From Paramecium pentaurelia (Eukaryota > Ciliophora > Oligohymenophorea > Peniculida > Parameciidae), in the NCBI GenBank assembly GCA_905183005.1, contig CAJJDO010000064.1:2695-66694 (forward strand): 64,000 bases of DNA, in the 5' to 3' direction. The notes under the pieces are model-generated. The model ran no database searches. It saw only the letters and a program-made list of their open reading frames with translations, and was not told the DNA's origin. This document shows, piece by piece, positions 1 through 12,500 of this stretch. The translations under genes were made by a program, and so were the position numbers. Within the stretch, counting starts at the first letter, position 1. Each line of letters starts with the position of its first letter.

Positions 1-470
1 TATAAATTAAATTAAACAATTTATGTTCAAGCATTTATTTAATTAAAAAATATTAATAATTTAAAAGATTGACATCTATTTCAATAAGATAGGTATAATA
101 AACTGTCATTAGAATAATAAATACAAAATGTTGATTAATTTCATCTAATAGGATAATCTAAGTTTAAATCAAACAATATATAATTAAATCTAAAATCAAA
201 GATCAAATTGAAATTAAATCATAATAAGATTAATATCATGAATAATCCAAAACAACAACATAATTATCATAATACATAATCAATAATGATAAAAAATAAC
301 AAATGCAATGTTCATCTTAATTCCATTTTAAAATATATACTTATTAAATAATATAAGGTAATTCAATTAAATAAGGAGAAAATTACTATGCAGTGTTTTT
401 AATAAATATCGATCAATATTAGTAGCTGAGTGTAATAATTAAATATAATTTAAAAAACTCAGATAAGCAA
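1..470. other. AT-rich stretch without a recognisable gene
   Basis: Both strands carry frequent TGA (stop) triplets, and no protein motif could be read. It borders a decayed WD40-like fragment. I see nothing else in it. Confidence 0.5.
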
Positions 471-770
471 AGTTCAATTAAATTCAAGTGCTTTGGTCTA
501 GAAACTACATTAATTATAGAATTAGTTCATAAACACTTAAAGAAAATCATATTTGGATAAATTGCTTAATTATGAATAATAATAAAGATATAATTATATC
601 AGGTAGTAATGATAAAACCATTTAGTTTAGGATTAAGTAAAACGAATAGATTTATGAATAAATAATCACACATCATACTTATTCTGCTTTCTAATTAAGT
701 TTAAATTAACAATAAGCGGAAGTAAAAAATTAATAGGGTTTACTTTTTATAAAAGATACTTTCCAATTTT
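470..770 (+). pseudogene. Remnant of a WD40-repeat protein gene
   Basis: With TAA/TAG read as Gln, an open stretch of about 100 codons contains IISGSNDKTIQFR, the typical inner strands of a WD40 blade (SGSxDxTI.xW). It runs into an in-frame TGA near 770. The bases that follow give only short, shifted pieces; one of them (RCIMKGLEYI, near 780-810) can be read as a further degraded blade. No start or complete propeller can be assembled. Many WD40-protein genes exist in Paramecium; this looks like the relic of one. The alternative is a live gene with unrecognised introns, which I think is less likely given the number of TGA triplets downstream. Confidence 0.45.
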
Positions 771-779
771 GACCTTCAT

Positions 780-1490
780 AGATGCATTATGAAAGGTCTT
801 GAATATATTTTTATTATTTTAGGAATCATTGAGCTAAATAATTGTAATAAAAATGATCAAATACATATTTCAATATGAATTTTTGTTCAATAAAGTCTTT
901 GTATTATTGTTCAATTAAACAATCTAAAAGGATACTTACTTCCTTTGGCTATTGTCTTTTGATTATGATAAGAAAACTGCTTGGTCACATAGCATCAATA
1001 TACTTCGATGTCTAACACCATTCAAAATAAGCAAGATATCTAATTTTATCATATTATTATTTTTCTTAAAATACAAGTTATATTAGATGATTTTTGCAAC
1101 TAAATAAATTCTTATTAAAAGCCACTTATTATGGTGGTAAAGTTCTTCTATTCTACAAAAAAATTTGTAAATTATTTTATTAGAAAAATAGATTATTATT
1201 CATTAATTAAGTTTTGAAACAAAGACTATTGTTTCATAGATCAATTCCTTAGGCAAAAAATACTGCTCTTTTTTATCAGAAATGAATGGAAAGTAAACTA
1301 CAATATCACATATCATGCATGTCTTAGTTAATTATATAATCATGGAGAACCTTTGGCAAAAGGGATAAATTCTTATATAAATTGAATTAGTTTATTAGGA
1401 CCTTCAACCATATTAAGTTTATTTCAAATACAGAATCTAAATAAACAGTTACTGTTTATTTTTCCTCAAATCGATAATATTTTATGATAA
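780..1490. other. Degenerate AT-rich region, no gene seen
   Basis: Short open frames are interrupted by TGA in all frames. Parts may be the eroded continuation of the WD40-like remnant upstream, but no motif is secure. Confidence 0.4.
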
Positions 1491-1499
1491 GATTGTGTC

Positions 1500-1877
1500 T
1501 TTATTTTTCAATTCTCCACCTTACTGACTCTAATAGATTTTTTGCTTATTACATTCTAATTTCTGATGGATTTTACTCTTCTTATACTGGATTAATGCTC
1601 ATCTTATTTTAATAGATATTGCTTTAAATGATTTCAGATTCGACAATTCGGAATTCAAATGTATTTGGGATAATTCATATTCAATTGGATTCTCTTCTTA
1701 AATTATTTTCAATTAGCTAATTCACAAACTAATTTCGGCAATAATTAACCTTCAACAATCATTAGACTCTCACATAAATTCACTGTATTTTGCTGCATTT
1801 GGAGCAAGAGGTTTGGAAGTCTTAATTTTTATATTTAAGGAAGGAACTAATAAAATAAGTGATTATACCTTATAAGT
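1500..1877 (+). pseudogene. Decayed fragment, possibly of a membrane protein
   Basis: A frame open for about 120 codons reads like coding sequence: hydrophobic and aromatic blocks such as DSNRFFAYYILISDGFYSS, then Q/N-rich sequence, ending at TGA at about 1875. It has no plausible start and no identifiable continuation. Flanking bases are full of stops. I do not recognise the family. Confidence 0.3.
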
Positions 1878-1879
1878 GA

Positions 1880-3940
1880 TCTATATTCTCAATGTAATTC
1901 ATTTTAATGTTTGATTTGATTAAAGAATTTAATTCTTCAAGTGCTTCCAATTTGTAATTGGATTATTCTTCTTAAGGGAACAAGATTTTAGTTTGACGAA
2001 ATTCTGTTATGTTAAAATATTAAAATTTTTAACTTTTCTTTTCCTTCCAATAATGGGATATGAGTCAAATCTAAATTATTAAGACTTAATTTTTCTCAGT
2101 TATTTGCTCTTTCCATAGGAATTCTATAACAATCCCATATGCATGGTATTTGCTATAATTCAATGAAGATATTTTTTAAGTTTAATTTTTGGATTATTTA
2201 AATAGTTTATTGTTTATTTTTAATAGATTCTAATAAAATAACCTTTAGATGGCAATTAAATGGTAGTATGAAATGTTGAATCATAAGTTCGATAACATCT
2301 ATAAATTATTTAAACATCTGAAAAATAGCTGTTTATTATAGAATTACGTTTAGGAAATAAAAAATTGAATAACTGCAATACAATCATGGTTTAGTGTGAG
2401 AGAAAATTATAAGAATGAAAATTAAATAGTTGTTGGCTGGAATTTATTATTGGCAAAATTATATCACATAAAATTTGTTTTAAGTTATAATAGGTTGTTT
2501 CATTTAAAATTTATTTCAAGTAAAAAAGTGTTAAAATCAATTAATTAACATTGAATTGTAATTATCTTTAATTAATGAGAATGATGCTTTTTTTCACTCC
2601 TCTATTAATTCACTGAATTTATTAAAAAGAGCCTTTTAAAATCTCCATTCTGTATCTTTAATAAAATATGAATTAAGAATATAAAATAAATCATTGGAAT
2701 TTAAGTATTACACTGGAAGAAATCCTCTTCAGAGAAGTTTAGAGATATAATAACTGAAGATTGAATTAATTATTGAAAAATTAATAACGTTTTAATCCTT
2801 TCATAAAATCAAATGAGAAATTAGTAATTTTATTTCAAAATCAATCTTTTTTTTATGAAGCTTCGGAAAATTATCTATAATAAATTAATGAGAAAATCAC
2901 AGACATAAATTATTATATCAAGTAATCTTAATGATTGAAAGTATTATAAAAAGGACTATTTTTATGTTGTTCTTAAAATCATAATGTTATTCAAATTAAG
3001 TTAGTAAATTTAATTATATAACTTATATATTAAGCTTTTATTTATTGGAATTAAAATAGAAAAATTTATTAAGACTAAACTTATTTAACCAATCTATCCT
3101 GAAGAGTAAGACTAGTTTCAACTTAGAGTGGGTAAGTTTCTTTAAGAATTATTAAACCATATGAAGTCACTTCAAAATAAAAATAATACAATTTACATTT
3201 GTGTTACACATCAAGGAGTAGTTTCATTAACTTTAAAAATTCAAAATATTAAGAGTTCTTATTAAATTGATTATTGTGGTCTGTATTCATTTATTTTAGA
3301 ATATAATGGACTAATCAAAAATTATTATAAAGGGGAGTCCATTTGGTATTGAGTAGATTTTGAATTCTAAAACTGTGTTTTCAAATATATGAATATAATT
3401 AGTAAGTAACATTGATATAATATTTTATTACAAACTTTTAATGTATTCGTTATAATAAAAACTTTAATCAAAAAGATCATATCAATTTTATGAAATTTTA
3501 TTAGAAATACAATCTAAGAAATGGCATTTATTGATATAACCACAATACAGAATTATATAAGATCAAAAAAATATCAATTTATTATTGATATAATTTATGA
3601 ATAAGCTCATTATAAACAGAGTTTAATATTGATTTTAAATAATTTTAGATTATCTTAAAAATTAATTTAATTTATAAGTATATATCCATATATAATATAT
3701 GAGATATTACTTAGGTAGATTTATAAAAAAATGATATTATATTATTCATTTATCATAAGTAAATACAATTAATTAATTGTATTTATTAATATTCTTGCCT
3801 TTCACTGAAATAAATTCTAGATTCTAATGTTAATTTTAATCCCAAAATGGCTAGAGAGGGTAATTCTTAAATTTATTAGTGAAACCTATATATAAGTAAC
3901 GTTCCATTATAATTCAATTCCACACTTATATATGATCTAA
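1880..3940. other. Two-kilobase AT-rich gene desert
   Basis: TGA triplets are dense on both strands and nothing reads as a conserved domain. Such a gap is unusual for a Paramecium macronuclear chromosome, where intergenic spaces are normally far below 500 bp. It agrees with the decayed state of the surrounding region. Confidence 0.45.
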
Positions 3941-3949
3941 TCTGTATGA

Positions 3950-5158
3950 ACAAACAGATTAGGTTCTTAAATCCTTGATTTAGGCTGAATTTATATATTT
4001 TAGGGGACAAGATCTACTTTTAGTATCTTGTTATATCTAAATATTGATTAGCAAATCAGCACCACTTTCTTTGCTTCTTTTTTCTATATTCCCTAAAATT
4101 ATATACCCTGAATTGATGTTTTATTAAACAGATGAAAATTATCCTTAATTCTCGGATCCTCTTACAAGACCCATAATATATTCATTAATTTTTCTGACTC
4201 TGTGAGTCTCAAATTGTCTCCATAGGTTTGACTTTAAAAAAATAGTATTCATACTAAGGAATTTTCTTGATTTTCAAATTATTAAATTAGATTGAATCTC
4301 ATAATAATAACTATTGAAACAATATTATCTCCATTCTAGTCTCTTTGAATATAAGAAAAAAACATTATGAAGTTCTTTTTAGGACATCATTTATGAAGAC
4401 TTAAAAAAAAGTAAAATTTTCTAGAAAAAATGCCTAGAGATTAATTTACATGGAATAATCAGCAACAGATTTTAAGTGTTCGAATTTTTATGATTGATAT
4501 GAGACTGATTTTTTTATATATTTACTACATAGATTTTTTTTTTTCTCCTATTTTCATATATGTATATACTAATTTTATTATTTCTTTAAAATTTAACAAA
4601 ATTATAATATATGACTTTAATCACGTTATCTTCTCATCTTATTGTCACTTGAAATCTCCGAAGATTATCCAACTCTAGATAAAGATGAATTTATATAAAT
4701 GCAGCCAAATTTAAAGAATATCCATTAAGCTTTGATCTTATTAATATATCAAATTTCGAATATAAAAATAAATATCTCTTACCTATATAATTTAATCCAA
4801 CTCATTTTGATGAGGATCTTGTTGAAATAAATTTCAAATGCTATCAAAGAAAATAGAAATTTTATATATAGCTATTTCATAACCTTAATTATCACTAAAA
4901 ATAATCCAGGAAACGATATAACCTTATTGATTAAAGTCTTTAATCAAATGATAAAGAAAATGATACATTTAAAAAATGCCATTGTTTGCACTATGATTAA
5001 GAGGGAATCACTCTTTCAAATTTATTCCCACTAAGAACACAATAAATTCAACATTATCCTTTACATGAAATGATATTTTTTATAGTTCAAGCTCTTAATA
5101 TGATCGATTACCCTAAACCATCAGATAGTTTTAATATTTTCATTAACTCTATCTTATG
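3950..5158 (+). pseudogene. Decayed protein-coding gene of unknown family
   Basis: Successive open stretches lie on the plus strand in shifting frames. The first (about 3970-4200) holds AEFIYFRGQDLLL and DENYPQFSDPLTRPIIYS and ends at a TGA. The second (about 4620-4690) holds EISEDYPTLDKDEF. The third (about 4712-5158) is 148 codons long, starts EYPLSFDLINIS, contains FNPTHFDEDLVEINFKCYQ, and ends at TGA. No GT...AG intron joins the second to the third: the third frame is preceded by a TGA at about 4684, as expected after a frameshift. I do not recognise the family. The even codon usage and the frame breaks suggest one gene of at least 350 codons that has lost its function. Confidence 0.5.
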
Positions 5159-5159
5159 A

Positions 5160-5925
5160 TCCTTGCTTTGATTATATTATACATAATTTTTATTTTAGTT
5201 TACAAATAATTTCGTCTACCCAAAATATTATCCATTTTATTATTTTGCACATGATATACTAAAATTTACAATTTCTATGGTTTTACTGATTTAATGCTCC
5301 GCAACAACTGACTGATTATTAGATCATAATTATATATCTTTTTCTTCATATAAATATATTTTCTTGTCCTTATAATTAATTGTTAAAGTTGTCTCCAATT
5401 TTATTTAAGCATAATTTATTCTATAATTTTTTTCATTTAATTAGTTTAATTTCCAATAATTCTTAATTATCCCTTGTTTTATTAAAAATTATATACTTCC
5501 TATATCAATTAATTTGTTGAAGTTTTCTACATTCGAATAGTCTATCCGCTTATTAATATATCATGTAAGGTTTTTGATATTTCAGTTTATCAATAAATCA
5601 GACTTTTTAATGTTAATTAACGAGACAAAAAAATTTTAGCATTATTATTAGCGTTACTCCATCTATGTATGGAATGCTTAAAACTAATCAACTTTAAATT
5701 AATTGTTTTTAATCCTTTAAAATTTATTTTAATTTACTTTTTATCTGAATCAAATATCGTAATATTATATTTTAAAATATTACTAATTTCAATTAGTTTC
5801 TTCAAAACAATTTATATATTGAAATTACTACATAATTTATAATTTTCTGATCTATGCTAGACTTTGATCACAATTTATTAATTTTAGCAATGTGGTGTTT
5901 GCTATTTAATTATTGTTTGAGATTA
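5160..5925. other. AT-rich stretch, no gene seen
   Basis: No open stretch longer than about 50 codons could be tied to a motif on either strand. Confidence 0.4.
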
Positions 5926-6290
5926 TCTAGAAGTGATAAAAAACTCAGATTTATCTGCTAGAGAATTTTCTAAAGCAAAAATTAAAAATTGTTGCTTCTC
6001 TGTTCCTTATATTTGTAAAGATAAATTTTCTGGAGTTTAAAGAAATGAAACCGTTTGGCTAATATTAGCAAATTAAAATATTCAGAAATAACTCATTTTA
6101 GTTCTGCTTTTTGTTTCATTTTATTTTAATTGTTAAATATTATACTTTTTATATTGCATTTTAGTTATACTATTTATTTATTTTTAATCATCAATTTCTC
6201 TACTTTTTAGTTTATCTTAATAAAATTTATGTTTCGTTTCATTAAAGCAAATTGTTTAAACACTTGTCCATTGCAAATTAACTTGACCTT
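5926..6290 (+). pseudogene. Short coding relic of unknown family
   Basis: A frame of about 120 codons without TGA contains SAREFSKAKIKNCCFSVPYI followed shortly by RNETVWLILANQN, then a strongly hydrophobic run, ending at TGA at about 6288. The first half reads like a soluble protein segment. There is no start, and no connection to either flank was found. Confidence 0.3.
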
Positions 6291-6576
6291 CTACTGTTTT
6301 GTTTTACCAATATATAATTTTTTCAAGATGATACTACTTGGTTAAAAATGATCATCTGAATATTTATAATACTTACAAATAATTAAGGTTAATAATATTT
6401 ATACTTTATTATCGAAAAATCCCTATCGATTAAGATAATAATCTACCATTGAAACCTATGCAAAGTTCTTTAGAATTTTTAATCATATTCCTACATGTCT
6501 AAGAATGATGTTAAGAAATAAAAATAAATTGTAATATTAATATATTTGCCCATGTATCATAATATGAAAATAAATA

Positions 6577-9500
6577 TCATGCCATTAATCCCAAAATACC
6601 TAATGAAACAGCTGACAATATATAAGCACTCTCAGTAGTTACTCCATTATCTATTGTATTATTTGAAACATTTGGATTGACAGATCCTGAAAGGCAACTT
6701 TCACATTTATTTGTAGCAGCATTCCAACTATAAGTGTAAGCTGATTTAGTATAGCAAATTTTGGAATCTGTCATTGTTCCTGGATCAGTAGCAGCACATT
6801 TTCCACTTTAAAGAACACAAATTGTGGATGAAGTTCCATCAAAGCTTGGAATTGGTTAACAATCAGTTCCTGTGGCAAAGGTATCACATGAATGATTAAC
6901 ACAGGATGTCCCTGTTGAGTTTTCAGTCCATTTACATGATGGATTAGTTGTGCAAGCGAGTTTATCTTTACTAGCATCAGTGCATGCTGAGAATGTCTTG
7001 CAAGTTCCATTAACTTTATCAGTTTCATTAGGAGTGAAAGCGCAAACAATTGATTTATTATTTTCTAAGCCACCTCCATTACAAGCAGTAATAGTTTTAT
7101 AAGTTGAACAGGTAGACTTGGAAATACAATTTATTCCATTTGATACACATGACTTTCTAGAGATAACTCCAGTACAGTTAGCATTTGAAGTTCCACTAGA
7201 AATATCTTCACATTATTTTAATCTGCAGATTTTGTTTCCTGTAGTAGCTCCAATTGGTAATGCAAATGTACATTCTCCATCAGTCCCATTAAAACATCCA
7301 GCTTCAACATAATTAGAGCATGTTGATATTGGTATACATTTGGTTCCATCAGTTGTGCATGATCCTCCTGTGACAGAAATAAGCTTGCATTAATCATTAG
7401 TACCCTTTTATTCATCACCACACTCCTTCAATTTGCAAGTATTAGTTGTAGCATTCCAAAAGCATATACCATCAGTTCCATTGTTATTACATGCTGTTTA
7501 TGTCTTGTAGCTACCACAAGTTGACTTAGCTAAACATGCTGTTCCATCAGTAATACATATTGATCCATAAGAGAGACATTCATCATTAGTAGCAGCCACA
7601 GCATCTGTACATAGTCCGAACTTCTAACATTTTCCAGTAGGTAACCATCCACAAGATCCATCAGTTCCCACAACACAGGAAGCCTTTAATGATGTGTTGG
7701 CACAGGATGTAATAGGAATGCATGTGTCTCCATTGGTTGTACATAATGGAGAAAATGCTTAGCATTCAGAATGTGACTTTTTTAAAGCATCTTCACATCT
7801 GTCATAATCATAACATTATCCATTAACCCAAAGACATGGTCCTGAGTTGGATTTAATACAGAATTATTTATTGTTGAATTCAGTGCATGAGGCTCCAGTC
7901 ACACAACCAGATCCATTTGTTTTACATCCTGACAAAAAAATGTTACATTCTTCATCAGTTATTCCATTCCTATCACTGCAAATTCTATTTCTACATTTAT
8001 TTGTTGTGACGTCCCAACCACATCTTCCAACTCCATCTTTAGTTGTTGAGGCAGCTATACAGATAGATTGGGTCTTGTATAATGTGCAGGTTGAAATAGT
8101 GATACAACCAGCTCCAGTTGTTGTACAAGTATCAGCAAAATTTTAACATTAAGCATGAGAAGTAATTGTTGCTGGTTGATCTTCACATACTTAAGCTCTA
8201 CAAGTTGAATTAGATTCTTACCATGCACAAAACTTACCATTCACTTTAGAATTTGTACATTATGAATAATTAGTGTTACTTTAAGTAGAACATGAAGTAA
8301 TAGCATTTGTGCATTAATTAGCCCATGTGCACTCTTCTCTTAATTTACAAGCAGTTTATGATGTCAAATTAAAACACTACTTAGTACTTGTACATCCATA
8401 ACCAGTTGTATAACAATCTTTATGATATTTCTAACAATCAGCATCAGTTGTAAGAGAATTAGGTGCTTCTGTACATACTCTCTTAGCACATGATCCTTTA
8501 AGAGTTCCAACAGTTGTAGCTTTACATGGACCGTCTCTACCTAAATAGGTAGGGCATGTCTCTTCATTTCCATTGAATGCATTACAATTCTTTCCATAAT
8601 CAATACATGAAGTTCCATCAAAAACACAAAAAGGATCATCAGTAATTTTAAATGGTGGCATACCATCAGTACATTCTTTATTGTTTTTTCCTAAAACATC
8701 ACTGCACTTCTTTTTAGCACAATTAGCTGTAACTAATGCAGTTGAAGTATTCCAACAATAATCTCTACCTGAATTACCCAAGAATTTAGCACATGTTGCT
8801 TAATCTCCCTTAAATACAGTACATGATGAAGTTGCATCAAGACATCCAGTACCTTTGGTAATACATCCATTCATATAAGTAGCACATTCAGTATCCGATG
8901 TAGCTGTAGTATTATCTGCACAAGTTCTTACTTTACATTTACTTATGACAATATTTCCAGCATCTCCAGAACAATATTCATAAGTAGGATTTTTCTTATC
9001 ATCTAATCCAGTATATTTTTTAAATTATTCACATTATTATTTAGTTCCTCTGTATGATGTACATGGTTCTGAATTTGGAATGCATCCTGTACCACGAGTG
9101 ACACATCCACTTAAATAAGTATCACATTCAGAATCAGTTGTTGCTGTAACGTTGTCATAACAAGTTCTAATTGTGCATGGGGAGGATGTAGTAGTAGCAG
9201 TTGCAATAGGTCTACATCTATCTTTTCCTGTTGAGTCTAATAAGGAATTACAAAAATCAGCTGAACCATTGTTTGAAGTACATGCTCTACTTTATGCAAT
9301 ACATATAGTTCCGTTTGTTTTACAAGATTTATGATAACTTTAACAATCGAAATCAGTATAAAATGCCTTATCACTACACGACCTATCTCTACACTTTGAA
9401 TTAGCAGAATCCCAGGCACAAAAATCTCCTGTATCATTTTAGACTCCTTCACACCATATTTATTTAGATGTATCATTATCACCTTATGGTGTATATTTTG

Positions 9501-12500
9501 CACAACTGTCTTTTTTTATACATTTATTTGAATAATAGAGACAATCTGGAGCATTATTAATACAATCTGTAGCACTTGCATCGTTATCAGTACAAACTTA
9601 TGTTCTGCATTTTTTAATAGAATCCATAATGCATGGATAGCCGTCTACTGATTTAACTGCTTTACATTCTATCTCTTCTGAACCTTCTGCAGGTCCCTTT
9701 TCTGCTGTATCTGTTCCATCATAACTTTCACATGCACCCAATATGACACAATTATTACCAGAAATGTATGTACATTTATCTGTTCCATTTGTCAATTTTG
9801 CACAAATAGATGCTTAATTTTCATTTACACTATAAAGGTGACACTCTGTTTAATCTGTGCATTTTGTTCCTGAGATGTATGTACACTATTTTGTTGTTAA
9901 TAATGATTCACAATAAAACTATTCATTTCCACTTAAAGCAAGGATATTTTTACAATCATCAGTCCATTTATAACACCTACCTTAAGAATAAGCACAATAT
10001 CCTCCCCATGAAAGTTAGTCACAATCTATTTAATTAGTTGGATTTTTTATATCCTAGCAATTAAAATCTCTACATGTAGTGTCACCTTCTGTGAATGCAC
10101 AACTCCTTCCATATTTATTAATTTTATTTAAACAATATGTTGATCTATCATCATCATTAGTATTTGGCAAGTTTGTATAGGCATTACAACTACTACCAAT
10201 AACACATTGGGTTTGAGAAGTAGGATTAAATTAATCAAATGTACAATATAGTGTTCCACTAGTGCTTACATATAATTAACAATATGCTAATTTTTATGTT
10301 TATGTTAATCCTGAATCCATTGGTACTTTATTATTATCAGCACAATCAATATCTTTTGAAAAACTTCCTGATGCATAACATTTATTATTAAAATACATAC
10401 ATCCATATATGTAATTATCACAATCTCCTTAACTAGTTGGTGATGGAATATCTGCACATGTTGCATCACTACAGTTACTTCCAGAAGTATATTTACATAA
10501 TTTGCTTCTATTTTTATATGATTGAGCTAGACAATAAGCAGATTTGAATGCATTTGAAGTTGGATCACTAAAGGAATCCCAACTACCTGAAGTAGGAATT
10601 TAAATACTAGCACAATCAGCATTAGTTGCTAGTTCGCATTTGCTTTTATCAGATTTTATTCTACAATAATCACTATCTTCTTTGATACTTCTACAATACA
10701 TAGATTTTTAAGAATCTGTTGTTATTCCAGGTGGAAATGTTGAGGGACAGTTGCCAGAAGAAACAGAAGCGTAACACTTACCTCTAAAATATAAGCATCC
10801 TGATAAAAGTATTGAACATTCTAAAAAACTTGAAGCTGAATAAATATCTGAGCAATCAGTAAGAACTTCACAAGAACTACCTGTTTTAAACACACATTTC
10901 TTATAATATGCCAATGGGGTTGCTATTCTTGTTGGATCATCAGCAATCCACAATCCCCAACAAAATTATTATTTTTAAATAGTAGTTAATGTAGAATCAA
11001 ATTTATAGTAAGAACAAATCAAAGATAAGGTTAGACAATTTGAATCAGTGGTTTTTTAACATAGTCCGAGAGATCTAAAATGTTTTTAATCATTACAGGT
11101 TCTTGCATCTCTTTAATCAATTAATTTTTCGCAACTATCTTATAAACTACATTTAGTATCACCTTTTTTGAATGAACATTGATGTCCTTAGTCATTTACA
11201 AATCTTCTACATTGAGCTAATTTGAGGGTATCAGTAGTATCAGTAGAAGTATAACTATAGGCACAATCTTTTTTATTTGGTAAATAACATGTTGTTCCTG
11301 CTAATTTACATGTATCATCAGTAGAAGTGGAGATATTTTTCTATAAATAAGTTGTGCATGATAAGGAAGTATATGTGCTTAAGAATTATTCACATGTTCT
11401 CTATGAACATTTAGTTGCTCCTAATGTATAACCACATAATAACCCAAAGTTATCTTTGATACTTGTACAGTAATCAAACTTTTATTAATCATTAGTTGCA
11501 GTGTCAGGTAGATTATAACTGCTACAAGCTGTTTCATTAATACATGCAGATCCAGCCTTAAAGAATCTACAAGTAGATTTATGATCAAGACAATCTTAAG
11601 CTGATTAAGGACTTGTTTTATCTGAGCATAATCTATCTTAGCAAGCATCATATTTTGTGCATGCAATTTTGTTCCAAACTGAAGAGACTTATAAACCACC
11701 ACTAAAATTCGGACAAGAAGTAACAGTTCCTGATTATTAAGAACAGGATCTTGATTATCTATTAATACAACCTCCTTCAGATTTAGCTATGCATCCTGAC
11801 ATGAAAGACTCACATTCTTCATCTTTTGTTGCAGTTTTATTATCTGTACAAGTTCTAACTGTACATGTAGCTGATGTAGATGTTCCAAAACAATATTTAG
11901 AACTATTACTACCAACAATAGCAGATTCACAAAATGCTAAAACACCTGTATAACTTGCACAAGTTGTGTCATTAGCTTTTGGATCAACACATCCTCCATT
12001 TCCATTATAAACACATCCTTCTAAAAATGAACCACATGTACCATCATTTTAATTTTCTGCTAATTTACATGTTTTGATTTTACAATAATCATTTTCAGTG
12101 GCTATTGAACTGTTGTAACATTAATTTGTTGTAAAGTTATCAATAGATCCAGTCTTATAAGCAAATATCTTATCACATGTTTCTTAAGTTCCTTTCATTG
12201 ATGTACATGGAGTAGTGTAATCAACACAACCTTTTCCATTACTAATACATCCAGGTAAGAATGAAGCACATGTAGCATTATCAGTTGCTTCTGTATTATC
12301 TGAACACTTTCGTTATATACAAGGAGTAGTATCAGTAGCTGTCGATGAATTAGTACAATAGCCTGGATAACTTAAACAAGTGGATTATGTTCCTGAAAGT
12401 TTACTACATTCATATTTAGTTATACAAGCATCAATTCTATTACTAATGCATGTTGATAATTCTGCTGCACAATTAGTATCATTATTATAATAAGGTCCTG

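Noticed and set aside
4490..4678. 62-codon plus-strand frame starting MIDMRLIFLYIYY
   Set aside because: Hydrophobic by AT composition only; the coding-like signal in this area (EISEDYPTLDKDEF) is in another frame.
6771..9795. Open frames on both strands within the antigen region, for example 6771-7049 (minus), 7118-7312 and 7847-8146 (plus) and 9237-9503 (minus)
   Set aside because: They lie in other frames of the single 2531-codon antigen frame and lack its cysteine pattern.
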